A stretch of 64,000 nucleotides of DNA, from assembly GCF_023701485.1 (NCBI RefSeq), contig NZ_JAMQBK010000060.1:186001-250000 (forward strand), read 5' to 3'. Below the pieces are notes generated by a model that did no database searches, was not told where the DNA came from, and saw nothing but the letters and a program-made list of their open reading frames with translations. The position numbers and the translations under genes were made by a program. This DNA is from Aporhodopirellula aestuarii (GTDB lineage Bacteria; Planctomycetota; Planctomycetia; Pirellulales; Pirellulaceae). This document shows positions 29,402 through 38,275 of this stretch, one piece after another. Position 1 is the stretch's first letter; each line of letters starts with the position of its first letter.

Positions 29402-30217
29402 TCATGCTGTTTGAGGTACTGCGATTTCGAGTTCGACAGGACAATGGTCCGAGCCGTGGATGTCGTGGCGGATCGCGGCCGATGTCACACGCGGCATGAA
29501 GCGTCCGGCGACCCAGAAATAGTCTAGACGCCATCCGATATTCCTCTCTCTGGCGTTATTGCGATAGGTCCACCAAGTGTACTGATCGGGTGAGCTGTCA
29601 AAGTGCCGCAACGAATCGACGAAACCGGCCGCTTCGATCATGCTTAATCCGCTGCGTTCCTGGTCGGTAAAGCCGGCGTTCTTGCGATTCGCTTTGGGGT
29701 TGGCGAGATCGATTTCGTGATGAGCACAATTGAGATCACCGCAAAAGATGACCGGTTTTCGCTTATTTAATTTTTGCAGATAGGCGAGGAAATCGGCGTC
29801 CCATGTCGCACGGTAATCGAGCCGTGTTAAGCCACGTTGTGAGTTTGGAGTGTAGACGTTGACGAGGTGAAAATCGTCCCAGGTTGCGGTGATCACGCGT
29901 CCTTCGCGGTCATGGTCTTCGCTTCCGATGCCAAACGAATGTTTTTTCATCGGCTGCCGCGTCCAAATGGCTGTGCCGCTGTATCCAGCCTTGTCCGCGC
30001 AATTCCAAATCTGTTGATATCCGAGTGGCTCGGCCCATGAGGTGTCGGCTTGCTCCGAGCGTGCTTTGGTTTCTTGCAAGCAGATGATGTCAGGTGTCTC
30101 GCGCTCGATGTAGTCGCGGAACCCTTTGTTCATCGCGGCACGGATGCCGTTGACGTTCCAAGAGACGAGCCGCCAATTCGATGTTGGGGTAGTGGGAAGA
30201 GGTTTGGTTTTTGGCAT
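29402..30217 (-). CDS. xth: Exodeoxyribonuclease III (XthA-type AP endonuclease)
   Basis: 271 residues from the ATG at 30217 (a GTG at 30244 would add nine). This is an EEP-fold enzyme: RLVSWNVNGIRAA at the N-terminus, the metal-binding glutamate in ICLQETKA, VNVYTPNSQRG, the catalytic GDLNCAHHEIDLANPK, the WWTYRN substrate loop, and the terminal GSDHCPVELEI. It cleaves DNA at abasic sites and removes 3' blocks in base-excision repair. It stops four bases after the PQQ propeller stop, on the opposite strand. Full length for the family. Confidence 0.93.
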   Translation of the reverse strand: MPKTKPLPTTPTSNWRLVSWNVNGIRAAMNKGFRDYIERETPDIICLQETKARSEQADTSWAEPLGYQQIWNCADKAGYSGTAIWTRQPMKKHSFGIGSEDHDREGRVITATWDDFHLVNVYTPNSQRGLTRLDYRATWDADFLAYLQKLNKRKPVIFCGDLNCAHHEIDLANPKANRKNAGFTDQERSGLSMIEAAGFVDSLRHFDSSPDQYTWWTYRNNARERNIGWRLDYFWVAGRFMPRVTSAAIRHDIHGSDHCPVELEIAVPQTA

Positions 30218-30364
30218 TCGTAAGTTAATTGCGTTCGAAGTCACAGGGTCTGTGGTCGTGTGTTGACGACAACAGCAGCAACAATTCGCCCCATCTGGTA
30301 TCGCCGAGAAGCTGTTCGTGATGGTTTGATAGATTGCGTCGTGGGTTTGATGATTTGCAACAAC

Positions 30365-31417
30365 CTACGGGGTCGGCAAGATCGGTGCTACCGACCCTGG
30401 ATTCGCCGCACCGGCGGCTGCAGCGAAAACATCAATCGTCCCTGAAACGAGCTGTTCCCCAGGAGGCAAGACAAACCTGCCAACACCAACGCCTTGAAAG
30501 TTCACGTCCTCAATCTCATTGGGGCTCGTTCCGGTCCGGTCGATCGCGATCGATTGGATCCGAAGGCGATGCACGACAACCTCGTACCGTACTTGCGGAT
30601 TAATCGCAACACGGCGTTCTTGTTGGACCGGATTACCAAAGGTGTCAATGGTTTGATACAGATCCACTCTTACCTGCCCGGCATCACGCGGAAGTTTGAC
30701 GCGTTGACTGCCGCCGGGTTCGATCTGGTACTGAGGCTCTCTACCAGGGTGACGTGTATCGGTCAGCGTGACAATCAGCGTTTCGTTTTGCGTGTTGCGA
30801 AACTCGATTTCGACCGGTGGTAGATTCCCGACATCGACGATTCGTGACTCAATGACCACCGATTGCGGAAGGGTGCTGGGGTATCGAGAGACAATCGGGG
30901 ATGGAGGCAATCCGAGCGGACCAACGCTCAGCGTCGTGCCGCTGGAGTAATAGCCGCCGAAATAGGTACCGCCGCCATACGCAATGCCGGGGTGACGAAA
31001 ATAGTCTGGCTGCGGTGTGCCGAGCCACACATCGAGGTAAGGTGCAAACCCTCGCCCGCTTCCCACCGGGCGGACCGAAACCGATGCTGGGACAAATCGC
31101 GGGTACGGTGCATCGAGATCGGCACGCTCGATCGGTCCATGGCCGCTACGGGGGAATCGGATGATCCGATTGAGTTCAAGATTATAGAATCCCAAGTATC
31201 GTCCACCTGGCAGATCGTATTGGCGAGCTCGCTGGTAAAAGAAACGATTTCCAGAACTCTCAAATACGGATAATCCCTGTCGTGAGACGTCGATCACGCC
31301 AGTCACATTGCCGTACCCGTCGACCATCTCAAGGTCAGCTGCCGATGTCGAAGACGTCAAGAATGCCGGGAAAAACAAAGCTGCGAGAAGAACACCGCGC
31401 TGAAATGTTCGGCACAT
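30365..31417 (-). CDS. Secreted protein of unknown function
   Basis: 350 residues with a clear signal peptide (VLLAALFFPAFLTSSTSAADL). The mature part is beta-rich, with a Gly/Tyr-rich central patch (YGGGTYFGGYYSSGTT) and a C-terminal half that reads like immunoglobulin-type strands (VEIEFRNTQNETLIVTLTDTR, YQIEPGGSQRVKLPRDAG). No catalytic motif was recognised. An extracytoplasmic structural role is the only inference. It stands between xth and tmk on the same strand with gaps of about 100-150 bases. Confidence 0.7.
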   Translation of the reverse strand: MCRTFQRGVLLAALFFPAFLTSSTSAADLEMVDGYGNVTGVIDVSRQGLSVFESSGNRFFYQRARQYDLPGGRYLGFYNLELNRIIRFPRSGHGPIERADLDAPYPRFVPASVSVRPVGSGRGFAPYLDVWLGTPQPDYFRHPGIAYGGGTYFGGYYSSGTTLSVGPLGLPPSPIVSRYPSTLPQSVVIESRIVDVGNLPPVEIEFRNTQNETLIVTLTDTRHPGREPQYQIEPGGSQRVKLPRDAGQVRVDLYQTIDTFGNPVQQERRVAINPQVRYEVVVHRLRIQSIAIDRTGTSPNEIEDVNFQGVGVGRFVLPPGEQLVSGTIDVFAAAAGAANPGSVAPILPTP

Positions 31418-31515
31418 GAGACTGCTCTCTTTTCAAAACAGGGAATCCGAAGTCTGACCGATGGACACCTGAATTGTACCGAATTGGAGTCTTTCATCCT
31501 GTTCGTTTCTGGAGT

Positions 31516-32142
31516 TTAGACGGTGGAAAACACCGCGGTGGCGACTCGGTTGGCGACTTCCTCCATGCTGCCGATCGCGGAAATGACTTCGCCGCGACCG
31601 CCCGTGTGCGGCAATTGCTGCAAAAATGCGTTTCGAACTCGTTCAAGGTAATCCAAGCCGCGTGATTCCATTCGATCGGTTTCACCGCCGAGTCTCGCGA
31701 ATGCCTGATCAGCCGGTAAGTCGAGCAGCAATGTCAGCTCGGGATGGACACCGTCACAAGAAAGGTGCCCCATTTTCCACAGTAGTTCCGGTGTAACTTC
31801 TGGTATGCCGTCTTTGTCGTTTGTGCTTTGATAGACAACGTTCGCCAACAGGAAGCGATCGGAGATCACCGTTTTGCCTGCGGCTAATGCCGGTTTCAAA
31901 ATCGTTTCGATCATTTCGCATCGGCTCGCCATGAACAACATCGCTTCGGTGCGTCGGTGCATATGCAATTCGCCCCCAAGCAAGATTTCACGCAGTCGAG
32001 CACCGATTTCCGTGGAGCCTGGATCGCGGACAACGAGCACATCTCGGTCGCGCTCGCGGAGTGATTCCGCAAGAAGTTCGATTTGGGTTGTTTTTCCGAC
32101 ACCGTCGATGCCGTCAAACGAAATGAAGTAGGGAATACTCAT
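31516..32142 (-). CDS. tmk: Thymidylate kinase
   Basis: 208 residues from the ATG at 32142, eight bases after the stop of the upstream membrane-protein gene. The P-loop is FDGIDGVGKTTQ; the DRx/R-x-P-G region reads RDPGSTEIG, where most family members have REPGGT, so the nucleotide-specificity loop is slightly altered; SDRFLLANVVYQ and the C-terminal TDRMESRGLDYLERVRNAF are the expected later motifs. It phosphorylates dTMP to dTDP in the cytoplasm. Cotranscription with the upstream gene is likely. Confidence 0.92.
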   Translation of the reverse strand: MSIPYFISFDGIDGVGKTTQIELLAESLRERDRDVLVVRDPGSTEIGARLREILLGGELHMHRRTEAMLFMASRCEMIETILKPALAAGKTVISDRFLLANVVYQSTNDKDGIPEVTPELLWKMGHLSCDGVHPELTLLLDLPADQAFARLGGETDRMESRGLDYLERVRNAFLQQLPHTGGRGEVISAIGSMEEVANRVATAVFSTV

Positions 32143-32150
32143 CAGTCGAA

Positions 32151-32747
32151 TCAGTTTCGTTCCAATGACGGTGTTACCGTATTCGAAAACCCATCGGGGC
32201 CGCCGACGACGGGTAAGTGCTGATAGCTCGTGACGACCCATCCGCCGCCAGCCGCGTCGGATCGATCGCCTCGTTTTTCAAACGTCAGTAAGAGCCGACG
32301 AGGGACACGGATATTTTGCATGCCACCACGCTGGCTACTGACTTCGACCTTCACGATCATGTCCACATCGGCTTGGGTGGGCGATGTGTTTTCGATCACG
32401 CGTATGCTGCGAATGCTACCCACGTCAGCCTGACTGAAAACCCACTGTGGCAATTCAGCTGCAGCCTGACGACGTGTCGCTTCATCACCGATGACCGCCA
32501 GTGCCTTTTCATGGTCGTTTGCTTCCACTGCGTCCGCTGTTTGGCGGATTAACAGCTCAATTTGCTCGCGATCAGTGACCCAGTACTCCGAAACGAACCA
32601 CGAAACGGGAACGAGGCAGGCAATAACCAAGCCAACAATCGCGAGTGGTTTTCGTCCGGTTTGCAACCATCCGAACACCAACCCTGCGGCGAGCACGGAG
32701 AGCATCAGTGCTGTAATCAGTGGACGTTCAGCGACGAGCTGTAACAT
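32151..32747 (-). CDS. Small membrane protein in the tmk operon
   Basis: 198 residues, unrecognised family. Two transmembrane helices lie at residues about 9-27 and 36-54 (ALMLSVLAAGLVFGW, LAIVGLVIACLVPVSWFV), followed by a soluble NTF2-like alpha/beta region (IELLIRQTADAVEANDHEKALAVIGDEATR). That second part resembles DUF4440/NTF2-like folds by eye only. It precedes tmk by eight bases, which suggests one transcript. Confidence 0.7.
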   Translation of the reverse strand: MLQLVAERPLITALMLSVLAAGLVFGWLQTGRKPLAIVGLVIACLVPVSWFVSEYWVTDREQIELLIRQTADAVEANDHEKALAVIGDEATRRQAAAELPQWVFSQADVGSIRSIRVIENTSPTQADVDMIVKVEVSSQRGGMQNIRVPRRLLLTFEKRGDRSDAAGGGWVVTSYQHLPVVGGPDGFSNTVTPSLERN

Positions 32748-32790
32748 ATGAATTCCGTAAGCAGGCGGCGTCAGATGGTGGCACCGAAGG

Positions 32791-34884
32791 TTAGGCGGAC
32801 ATCGACTCTTCAGCTAGCGATTTTTCATGAATTTCTTCCTCGGTATCGTCTTGGATATATGTTTTCTCTTTGTAGAAGTATCCAACCGGTACAAATACGA
32901 TCGCGGTGAAGAAGATGCACTTCGTCCAGAACCAGAAGTAGTCGGCTCCTTCGAGCAACACGCGTCCACCGATCGCGTAGTTGCGTGAAAACGTTGTTTC
33001 GATTCCACCGCCGCGACCGCTCTCAATTTCGGTTTTGGCGGCTGCGGTTTTTGCTTCATCCCCTTCACCGAGTATTTCGATCTTTCGTCGCTCGAGCCAG
33101 CTGTAGGAGGGCTCGCCACCGTCGCCTTCGGTCGTTCGTTGCAGTACTCCGGTCAGCGTTTCATCCCATTTCGTACCGTCGATGCCATCGGCACCTGCGG
33201 AAACGAGTTGATAGCGGTCACGTGAAATCAGTTTGTAACGGATCGGATTTCCATGAGCGTCTTTAAGGTCGCCGAGCAACGAATTCACTTGCTCAATACT
33301 GGGAAGCGTGTCACCCGATGTATCAGCAGCATCGAAGAACGCCTGTTCAATCTTATCGGCTGCGCTTTCAAAGATCGGTTTGGACGCATTCGTGAGCGAT
33401 TGCAGCCCACCCTCGGAGTCCAGCGTCAGGACGACATCGTCGTCGGTGCCTTGCTTTGCATCAGGGCCGTCGACAAGGAGTTGATAAATAGCAGTATCAT
33501 CACCACCGGATTCGAGAATCGTTCCGCTGAAGTCGCCACCGGAGATCGTTTCTCCGGCCTTCAATTTTTTGGCATCGATTTCTGATACCAGGGCGCCAAC
33601 GGTCGGTGTTTGAATGAAGTGGTTGACGATTGCGGTGAAGGCGTTTCCGAGTGAAACGGAAAGGAGGAATACCGCCATGACGACGGACTTCATGTTTTTG
33701 GGTGCTTGCGTGTAAGCGAATTCAAGACATGTGATCGACACCATGACCTCTGATGCAGTTAGTACCGCGTAAGCCAAAAACTGCCAGGCGATTGAGGGTT
33801 CGAGACCGGCATCAATCTTTTCTTGCAACATCGATACGATTGCAAATCCGCCAACCATTATGAACAGACCGATCGAAATCTTGCGAATCGGTGTGAGCGT
33901 GAAGACTCGGTTGACGGCGGGATAGATTGCAAACTGGAAGAGCGGAATCAGCGTGAGAATCAGGATCGGGTTGACCGCTTGAATCTGAGATTCCAGCCAT
34001 GTCATTCCAAGCCAAGTGCGGTTGAGACTCTTGGTCTGCAGCACCCATGAGGAGCCGGTCTGGTCAAAAAGTGCCCAGAACACCGCAACGAACGAAAAGA
34101 TGATCATCAGCTTCAGAATCGCAGCGATACCAGTCGCGCTGAAAGTCTCCCTAATGAATTCTTTTCCACCGGGTGGAATGTGGATGAAGGTGTTCCTTCC
34201 CATCCAAAACAGCAGCGTGGCGAACGCCATCAACACACCGGGAATCCCAAATGCCCAGTGAGGACCGTAGTGTTGCAGAACCCAGGGGGTGAGCAGGGTG
34301 GAGAGGAACGCGCCGAAGTTAATGCTGAAGTAAAACCACTGATAAACTTTCGTCAGTAAATGGTGATTCGATTTCCCAAACTGGTCACCAACGTGGGCTG
34401 AGACACAAGGCTTAATACCGCCGGACCCGATGGAGATGAGCAATAGACCGGCGAATAACCACCAACCCGCACTCATCGGGGGTGAACCCATGAAGGCAAG
34501 TGCCGCGTGACCGAGACAGTACACGATCGAGAGATAGAGAATCGTCTTGTATTTACCCAAGAACACGTCGGCCAGCAACGCACCGATGACAGGAAAGAAG
34601 TAAGCTGCCATGGTGAAGGAGTGGTAATGCTCAGTCGCTGCGGCGTTGCTCATCCCGGTGCCTGATGCGGAAGTCCCCATCCAGTGCAGGTAGTCCGTCA
34701 TGAAGATCGTTAAGATCGACTTCATGCCGTAAAAGCTGAATCGTTCCGCCGCTTCGTTCCCGATAATGTAGGGAATCCCGGCGGGCAATCCACTCGACGT
34801 CGAGGGGCGTGTTCGGTAGGTAGGGGTTGAGGATGGTTGGGTGCTGGATTCAGAACCGGCAGTAGCAGTACTGGAAGGTGACAT
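32791..34884 (-). CDS. POT/PTR2-family peptide transporter with large extracytoplasmic insertion
   Basis: 697 residues from the ATG at 34884, preceded by AGAGGA six bases upstream; the frame opens at 35067 but the extra part is not protein-like and would touch the RDD gene. The signature region is GNEAAERFSFYGMKSILTIFMTDYL in two parts, with GSGGIKPCVSAHVGDQF and YFSINFGAF, all hallmarks of proton-coupled oligopeptide transporters. About 214 residues (roughly 434-647) are inserted before the last helix; they contain GspG-like stretches (YQLVSAGADGIDGT; VDGPDAKQGTDDDVV). Usual family length is about 450-500 residues, so the insertion is the main oddity. Confidence 0.9.
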   Translation of the reverse strand: MSPSSTATAGSESSTQPSSTPTYRTRPSTSSGLPAGIPYIIGNEAAERFSFYGMKSILTIFMTDYLHWMGTSASGTGMSNAAATEHYHSFTMAAYFFPVIGALLADVFLGKYKTILYLSIVYCLGHAALAFMGSPPMSAGWWLFAGLLLISIGSGGIKPCVSAHVGDQFGKSNHHLLTKVYQWFYFSINFGAFLSTLLTPWVLQHYGPHWAFGIPGVLMAFATLLFWMGRNTFIHIPPGGKEFIRETFSATGIAAILKLMIIFSFVAVFWALFDQTGSSWVLQTKSLNRTWLGMTWLESQIQAVNPILILTLIPLFQFAIYPAVNRVFTLTPIRKISIGLFIMVGGFAIVSMLQEKIDAGLEPSIAWQFLAYAVLTASEVMVSITCLEFAYTQAPKNMKSVVMAVFLLSVSLGNAFTAIVNHFIQTPTVGALVSEIDAKKLKAGETISGGDFSGTILESGGDDTAIYQLLVDGPDAKQGTDDDVVLTLDSEGGLQSLTNASKPIFESAADKIEQAFFDAADTSGDTLPSIEQVNSLLGDLKDAHGNPIRYKLISRDRYQLVSAGADGIDGTKWDETLTGVLQRTTEGDGGEPSYSWLERRKIEILGEGDEAKTAAAKTEIESGRGGGIETTFSRNYAIGGRVLLEGADYFWFWTKCIFFTAIVFVPVGYFYKEKTYIQDDTEEEIHEKSLAEESMSA

Positions 34885-35067
34885 CGAGATCCTCTCAGAG
34901 GGATGATATTGGAGGGGGCGACGACTATCGGGGCCAGCAATTTGCGTGGTGGGGTTGCAAATCGTCAGATGGAAGTCAGGCGTGCACTCGGCAAGGACGC
35001 GTAACTTAACAAAAACACCGGGTGAACACGTACACCGGGGAAAGCTGAAATTAGGTAAAGTAAGCAC

Positions 35068-36063
35068 ATGTCTACCGCGACCCGCTCCAATGATCGAACC
35101 GCCACCGTAGGATCACCCCGTGCGTCGAAGGTTCAACCCGACGCGAGCAGCGAGGGGACGATGAATTTTTTGTCGCGTCCGCTCGACACCACGATCGAGG
35201 TCGTTACACCGGAGAATATCGCGTTTGAATATCAGTTAGCGGGGCCGTTTCGTCGCTTGCCCGCTTACCTCGTGGACGTGTTGGTGCGATACGGGATCAT
35301 CGTCGTTCTGGTGATAACGTTGATTTTCGTCGTCGGTATGATTGATATTGATGTCCTTGGGGCATTCGCAATCGGTGCCGGGTTGGTCAGCTATTTTCTC
35401 ATAAGTTGGTTTTACGGCGCCGCGATGGAGACCTATTTCAATGGTCGGACCGTCGGAAAATGGATGTTCGGCATCCGGGTAATCGATGTCGATGGATGTC
35501 CGATCACGGGCCGTCGGGCAATTATTCGGAACTTGCTCCGGATCGCCGACTTGGCTCCCATGTCGGCCCTACCTTCGGTCGCGATGGAGATGCCGCCCGT
35601 ACTCTTTATTCCGACTGGAATCATCGGCCTGATAAGTGTTATCTGTACACGGCGGATGCAGCGACTCGGAGACATCGCCGCTGGGACGATGGTGATCGTA
35701 GATGAAAAGACGTGGCGATTGCCGGTTGCCAAAATTGATGATCCGCGAGTCGCCCCTCTGGCTTCGTTCATTCCTGGGGACTATCTCGTGTCTCGAAATA
35801 TGGCACGAACACTCGCCATTTACGCGGAACGGCGGCATTACTTAACTCCAGGGCGGCGGGCCGAGATCGCCCGCCACCTAGCCATTCCGCTTATTGAACG
35901 ATTCGACTTCGTTTCGGATGTCGATTTCGATTTGCTGATGCTCGCTTTGTATTACCGAACGTTCTTGGCGGATCCTTCGCAAGAGCCCGCGAACCTCGGT
36001 CCGTTAGCTGGCTACAGCCCTTTGCGTCGAGATCAAAATCGTACGGTATCGATTCCAACCTAA
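35068..36063 (+). CDS. RDD-family membrane protein
   Basis: 331 residues. After about 45 polar residues, the RDD domain shows the arginine and aspartates in FRRLPAYLVDVLVRYGI, four hydrophobic segments, TVGKWMFGIRVIDVDG and RRMQRLGDIAAGTMVIVDE, a classic RDD ending. The C-terminal soluble part (RHYLTPGRRAEIARHLA) is longer than usual. RDD proteins are thought to carry solutes or ions; its substrate is unknown. It starts 183 bases upstream of the divergent transporter and overlaps the next gene by three bases at their convergent stops (CTAA shared at 36060-36063). Confidence 0.88.
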   Translation: MSTATRSNDRTATVGSPRASKVQPDASSEGTMNFLSRPLDTTIEVVTPENIAFEYQLAGPFRRLPAYLVDVLVRYGIIVVLVITLIFVVGMIDIDVLGAFAIGAGLVSYFLISWFYGAAMETYFNGRTVGKWMFGIRVIDVDGCPITGRRAIIRNLLRIADLAPMSALPSVAMEMPPVLFIPTGIIGLISVICTRRMQRLGDIAAGTMVIVDEKTWRLPVAKIDDPRVAPLASFIPGDYLVSRNMARTLAIYAERRHYLTPGRRAEIARHLAIPLIERFDFVSDVDFDLLMLALYYRTFLADPSQEPANLGPLAGYSPLRRDQNRTVSIPT

Positions 36064-37622
36064 AGAGGGAAATCGTCTTCGGCGGATTGCTCCGTGTACA
36101 GCGGCATGTGTCGGTAGTAAACCTCGAGAATCATGGTGGCAAATGAGGTCACACATAATCGACCAGCATCCGACACGTGCTTGCTGTGGAAGTGCCAACT
36201 CCCCTTGGCACCTCCGTCCTGTGCTTGGGTTTCTACCAGCCAGTCACGAAGTTTGGTGTTGAACGCATCCCATTCTGGACCACCGTTCTGACGGAGTACT
36301 TGAGCCGCGTAATAGTTGTAATAGATGTCGTTCTTGAGGACGCCGGTCTTGGCGAGACCCTTCACACCTTCTTGAAGGGCCTTATTGTTTTTGTCCCATC
36401 CCGTATACATGCGGCACAGCAATCCGACCGCGGTGGTCGCGGGACGCAACTTGGTTTCCGGCTTCGCATAGCCATACCAGGCTCCCCCGTTCGATTGCAC
36501 TTTGTCGAGGAACATCATTGAACCTTGAATCGTTTGTGGGGGGACGATCAGGTGCCCCATGTATCCACTCTTGAGTGCCATGATTTGCCAGCCGACAACG
36601 GAGGTGTCGCCGCCTCGGGCATCTTGGAAATCGTAACGCCAGCCACCGTCGCGGCACTGAGCAGCGACGATGTAATTGATCGCTGCTTGAGTGGGCGCGG
36701 CAAGTGTTGGGTCTTCCGTCATCGCGTACGCTTCGCTCAGCGCGATGGTAGCGAGGCCATGTGAATACATGTTGCCGTCTCGCTCGCTCAGGTCTAGGAC
36801 CGGAAGTCCCGACTTCATTCCAGGTTTCCCGCTGCGGATGAGGTACTGTAACCCCCGCCGCACGACCTCTTGGAAATCACCGGATTTGTGAGTTTGCCCC
36901 GCACCGAGGAACGGCAGCAACGCCATTGCGGTTGCGCCGTTGAACGCGGTTGCACGTTTTTCCACACATCCGTCTCCGCACGCGTTATTGCAGACGAGAT
37001 TGTGAGCAAACGTCCAACGCCCGTCGCGCATCTGATGCAGTGAGATCCACTTAAGGGCTTCCGTTACCGCGGCTTCGCTAGCAGAGTTGCCCCCGTATTC
37101 TCGAAGAAGTTTCTTCTTCATCTTTTCCGACCGACTGTCGATCGCGGACATTTGGACGGACGCGAGCGTTTGGAGCGTGGCGGCGGTGGGTGCCATTTCC
37201 GCAGCTAAGTCGGAAACGTCCAGTGGCACAGCAGCAATATCCATCGGTACATCAACCGCTACCGGTTCCGCCATTTCCAGCGATTCGGTCATTTCGACCG
37301 GTTCGGTGACGTCTTCGACAACCTCCATCTCACCCGGATCGATTTCTTCGATGGTAAACTCTTCGATTTCCGGACCTTCCTCACCGGTCGCTGTTGCCGA
37401 GAGCACATTGACCATCCGGACCGGATCGGTCAACGAAACCAGTCCGAGCGTTAAAAGAATCCCCACGTGAATCAGCGTGCTGATCAGCCACGCGGGGGCG
37501 TCTTTCAAGAAACCGAATCGGCCTGCACCAAGTACTTCGTCGTCTGTGTCCTCATCTGGGACTGGAAGTGTCGTTGGGAGCGATTCAAGATCAGGAGGTG
37601 AGGGTTCCGTCGTGGTCGACAT
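36060..37622 (-). CDS. Membrane-anchored prenyltransferase/squalene-cyclase repeat protein
   Basis: 520 residues. An acidic N-terminal tail is followed by one transmembrane helix at about residues 42-63 (PAWLISTLIHVGILLTLGLV), a long Glu/Val-rich linker (EIEEFTIEEIDPGEMEVVEDV), and from about residue 185 an alpha-toroid with prenyltransferase/squalene-oxidase repeats (ALKWISLHQMRDGRWTFAHN, AINYIVAAQCRDGGWRYDFQ, LDKVQSNGGAWYGY). The DXDD or DCTAE cyclase motifs are not seen, so terpene cyclisation is unlikely. The helix region resembles TonB-like energy-transducer heads. The function is unknown. Confidence 0.8.
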   Translation of the reverse strand: MSTTTEPSPPDLESLPTTLPVPDEDTDDEVLGAGRFGFLKDAPAWLISTLIHVGILLTLGLVSLTDPVRMVNVLSATATGEEGPEIEEFTIEEIDPGEMEVVEDVTEPVEMTESLEMAEPVAVDVPMDIAAVPLDVSDLAAEMAPTAATLQTLASVQMSAIDSRSEKMKKKLLREYGGNSASEAAVTEALKWISLHQMRDGRWTFAHNLVCNNACGDGCVEKRATAFNGATAMALLPFLGAGQTHKSGDFQEVVRRGLQYLIRSGKPGMKSGLPVLDLSERDGNMYSHGLATIALSEAYAMTEDPTLAAPTQAAINYIVAAQCRDGGWRYDFQDARGGDTSVVGWQIMALKSGYMGHLIVPPQTIQGSMMFLDKVQSNGGAWYGYAKPETKLRPATTAVGLLCRMYTGWDKNNKALQEGVKGLAKTGVLKNDIYYNYYAAQVLRQNGGPEWDAFNTKLRDWLVETQAQDGGAKGSWHFHSKHVSDAGRLCVTSFATMILEVYYRHMPLYTEQSAEDDFPL

Positions 37623-37981
37623 AGAGAATCCGAGATGACGGTGGCAATTAATAAACGAGCGATCCCAATTGATCTACGGCGGCGAAGGTGAGTTACGTTC
37701 GCAACACCATGGGATTATAGGTGTCGAGCCAACCTTAAAGCAACAAAATGCAAGGCGGCATGGTCAAAAACGCGTAAGACCAGCTTTTGTACCCACGTGG
37801 CTACTTTCGCGGGGGGGCCAAGCGTAACTAAAATGATCGTCGTTCATGCTCTGATCATTCTTGGCGACGGTCGCAAAAGTATCGTCAGCCTAGTCGGATC
37901 AATAGCCAGGGCTTTTGAAAGGCCGTCTTCGCGTCGATTAAGCACGCAATTAATCCCCAAGAACTAACCAGGATCTCTCTA
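37623..37981. other. Intergenic region upstream of ppnP
   Basis: No gene supported. It contains a 7-bp inverted repeat AATGATC / GATCATT (37832-37838, 37853-37859) that could be an operator, and otherwise nothing I can name. Confidence 0.35.
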
Positions 37982-38260
37982 GTGGAAGTAAACGAGTACT
38001 TCGACGGAAACGTTATATCAATTGGCTTTTCCAATAGCGAGGGACGTATTACGTCCGGCGTAATGGCTGCTGGCGAATACGAATTTGGAACCAGCGAACA
38101 CGAGCGAATGAAGATCGTCTCGGGAAGGATGGACGCAAAACTACCTGGCAAGGATGATTTCGCGACCTTTTCGGCTGGACAAGAATTCGAAGTAGAAGCG
38201 AATGCGAGGTTTCAGGTTCGTGTCGTTGAGCCGACAGCTTACCTTTGCTTCTATAGCTGA
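37982..38260 (+). CDS. ppnP: Pyrimidine/purine nucleoside phosphorylase PpnP (DUF1255)
   Basis: A 92-residue single-cupin protein from a GTG start. It aligns by eye along its whole length with E. coli PpnP (YaiE): NEYFDGNVISIGFSNSEGR, GVMAAGEYEFGTSEHE, MKIVSGRMDAKLPG, and the ending VVEPTAYLCFYS. The enzyme phosphorolyses nucleosides to base and ribose-1-phosphate in the cytoplasm. The gene is alone, 15 bases before the convergent sugar-phosphate transferase. Confidence 0.92.
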   Translation: MEVNEYFDGNVISIGFSNSEGRITSGVMAAGEYEFGTSEHERMKIVSGRMDAKLPGKDDFATFSAGQEFEVEANARFQVRVVEPTAYLCFYS

Positions 38261-38275
38261 TTTCCTAAGCTGGAA

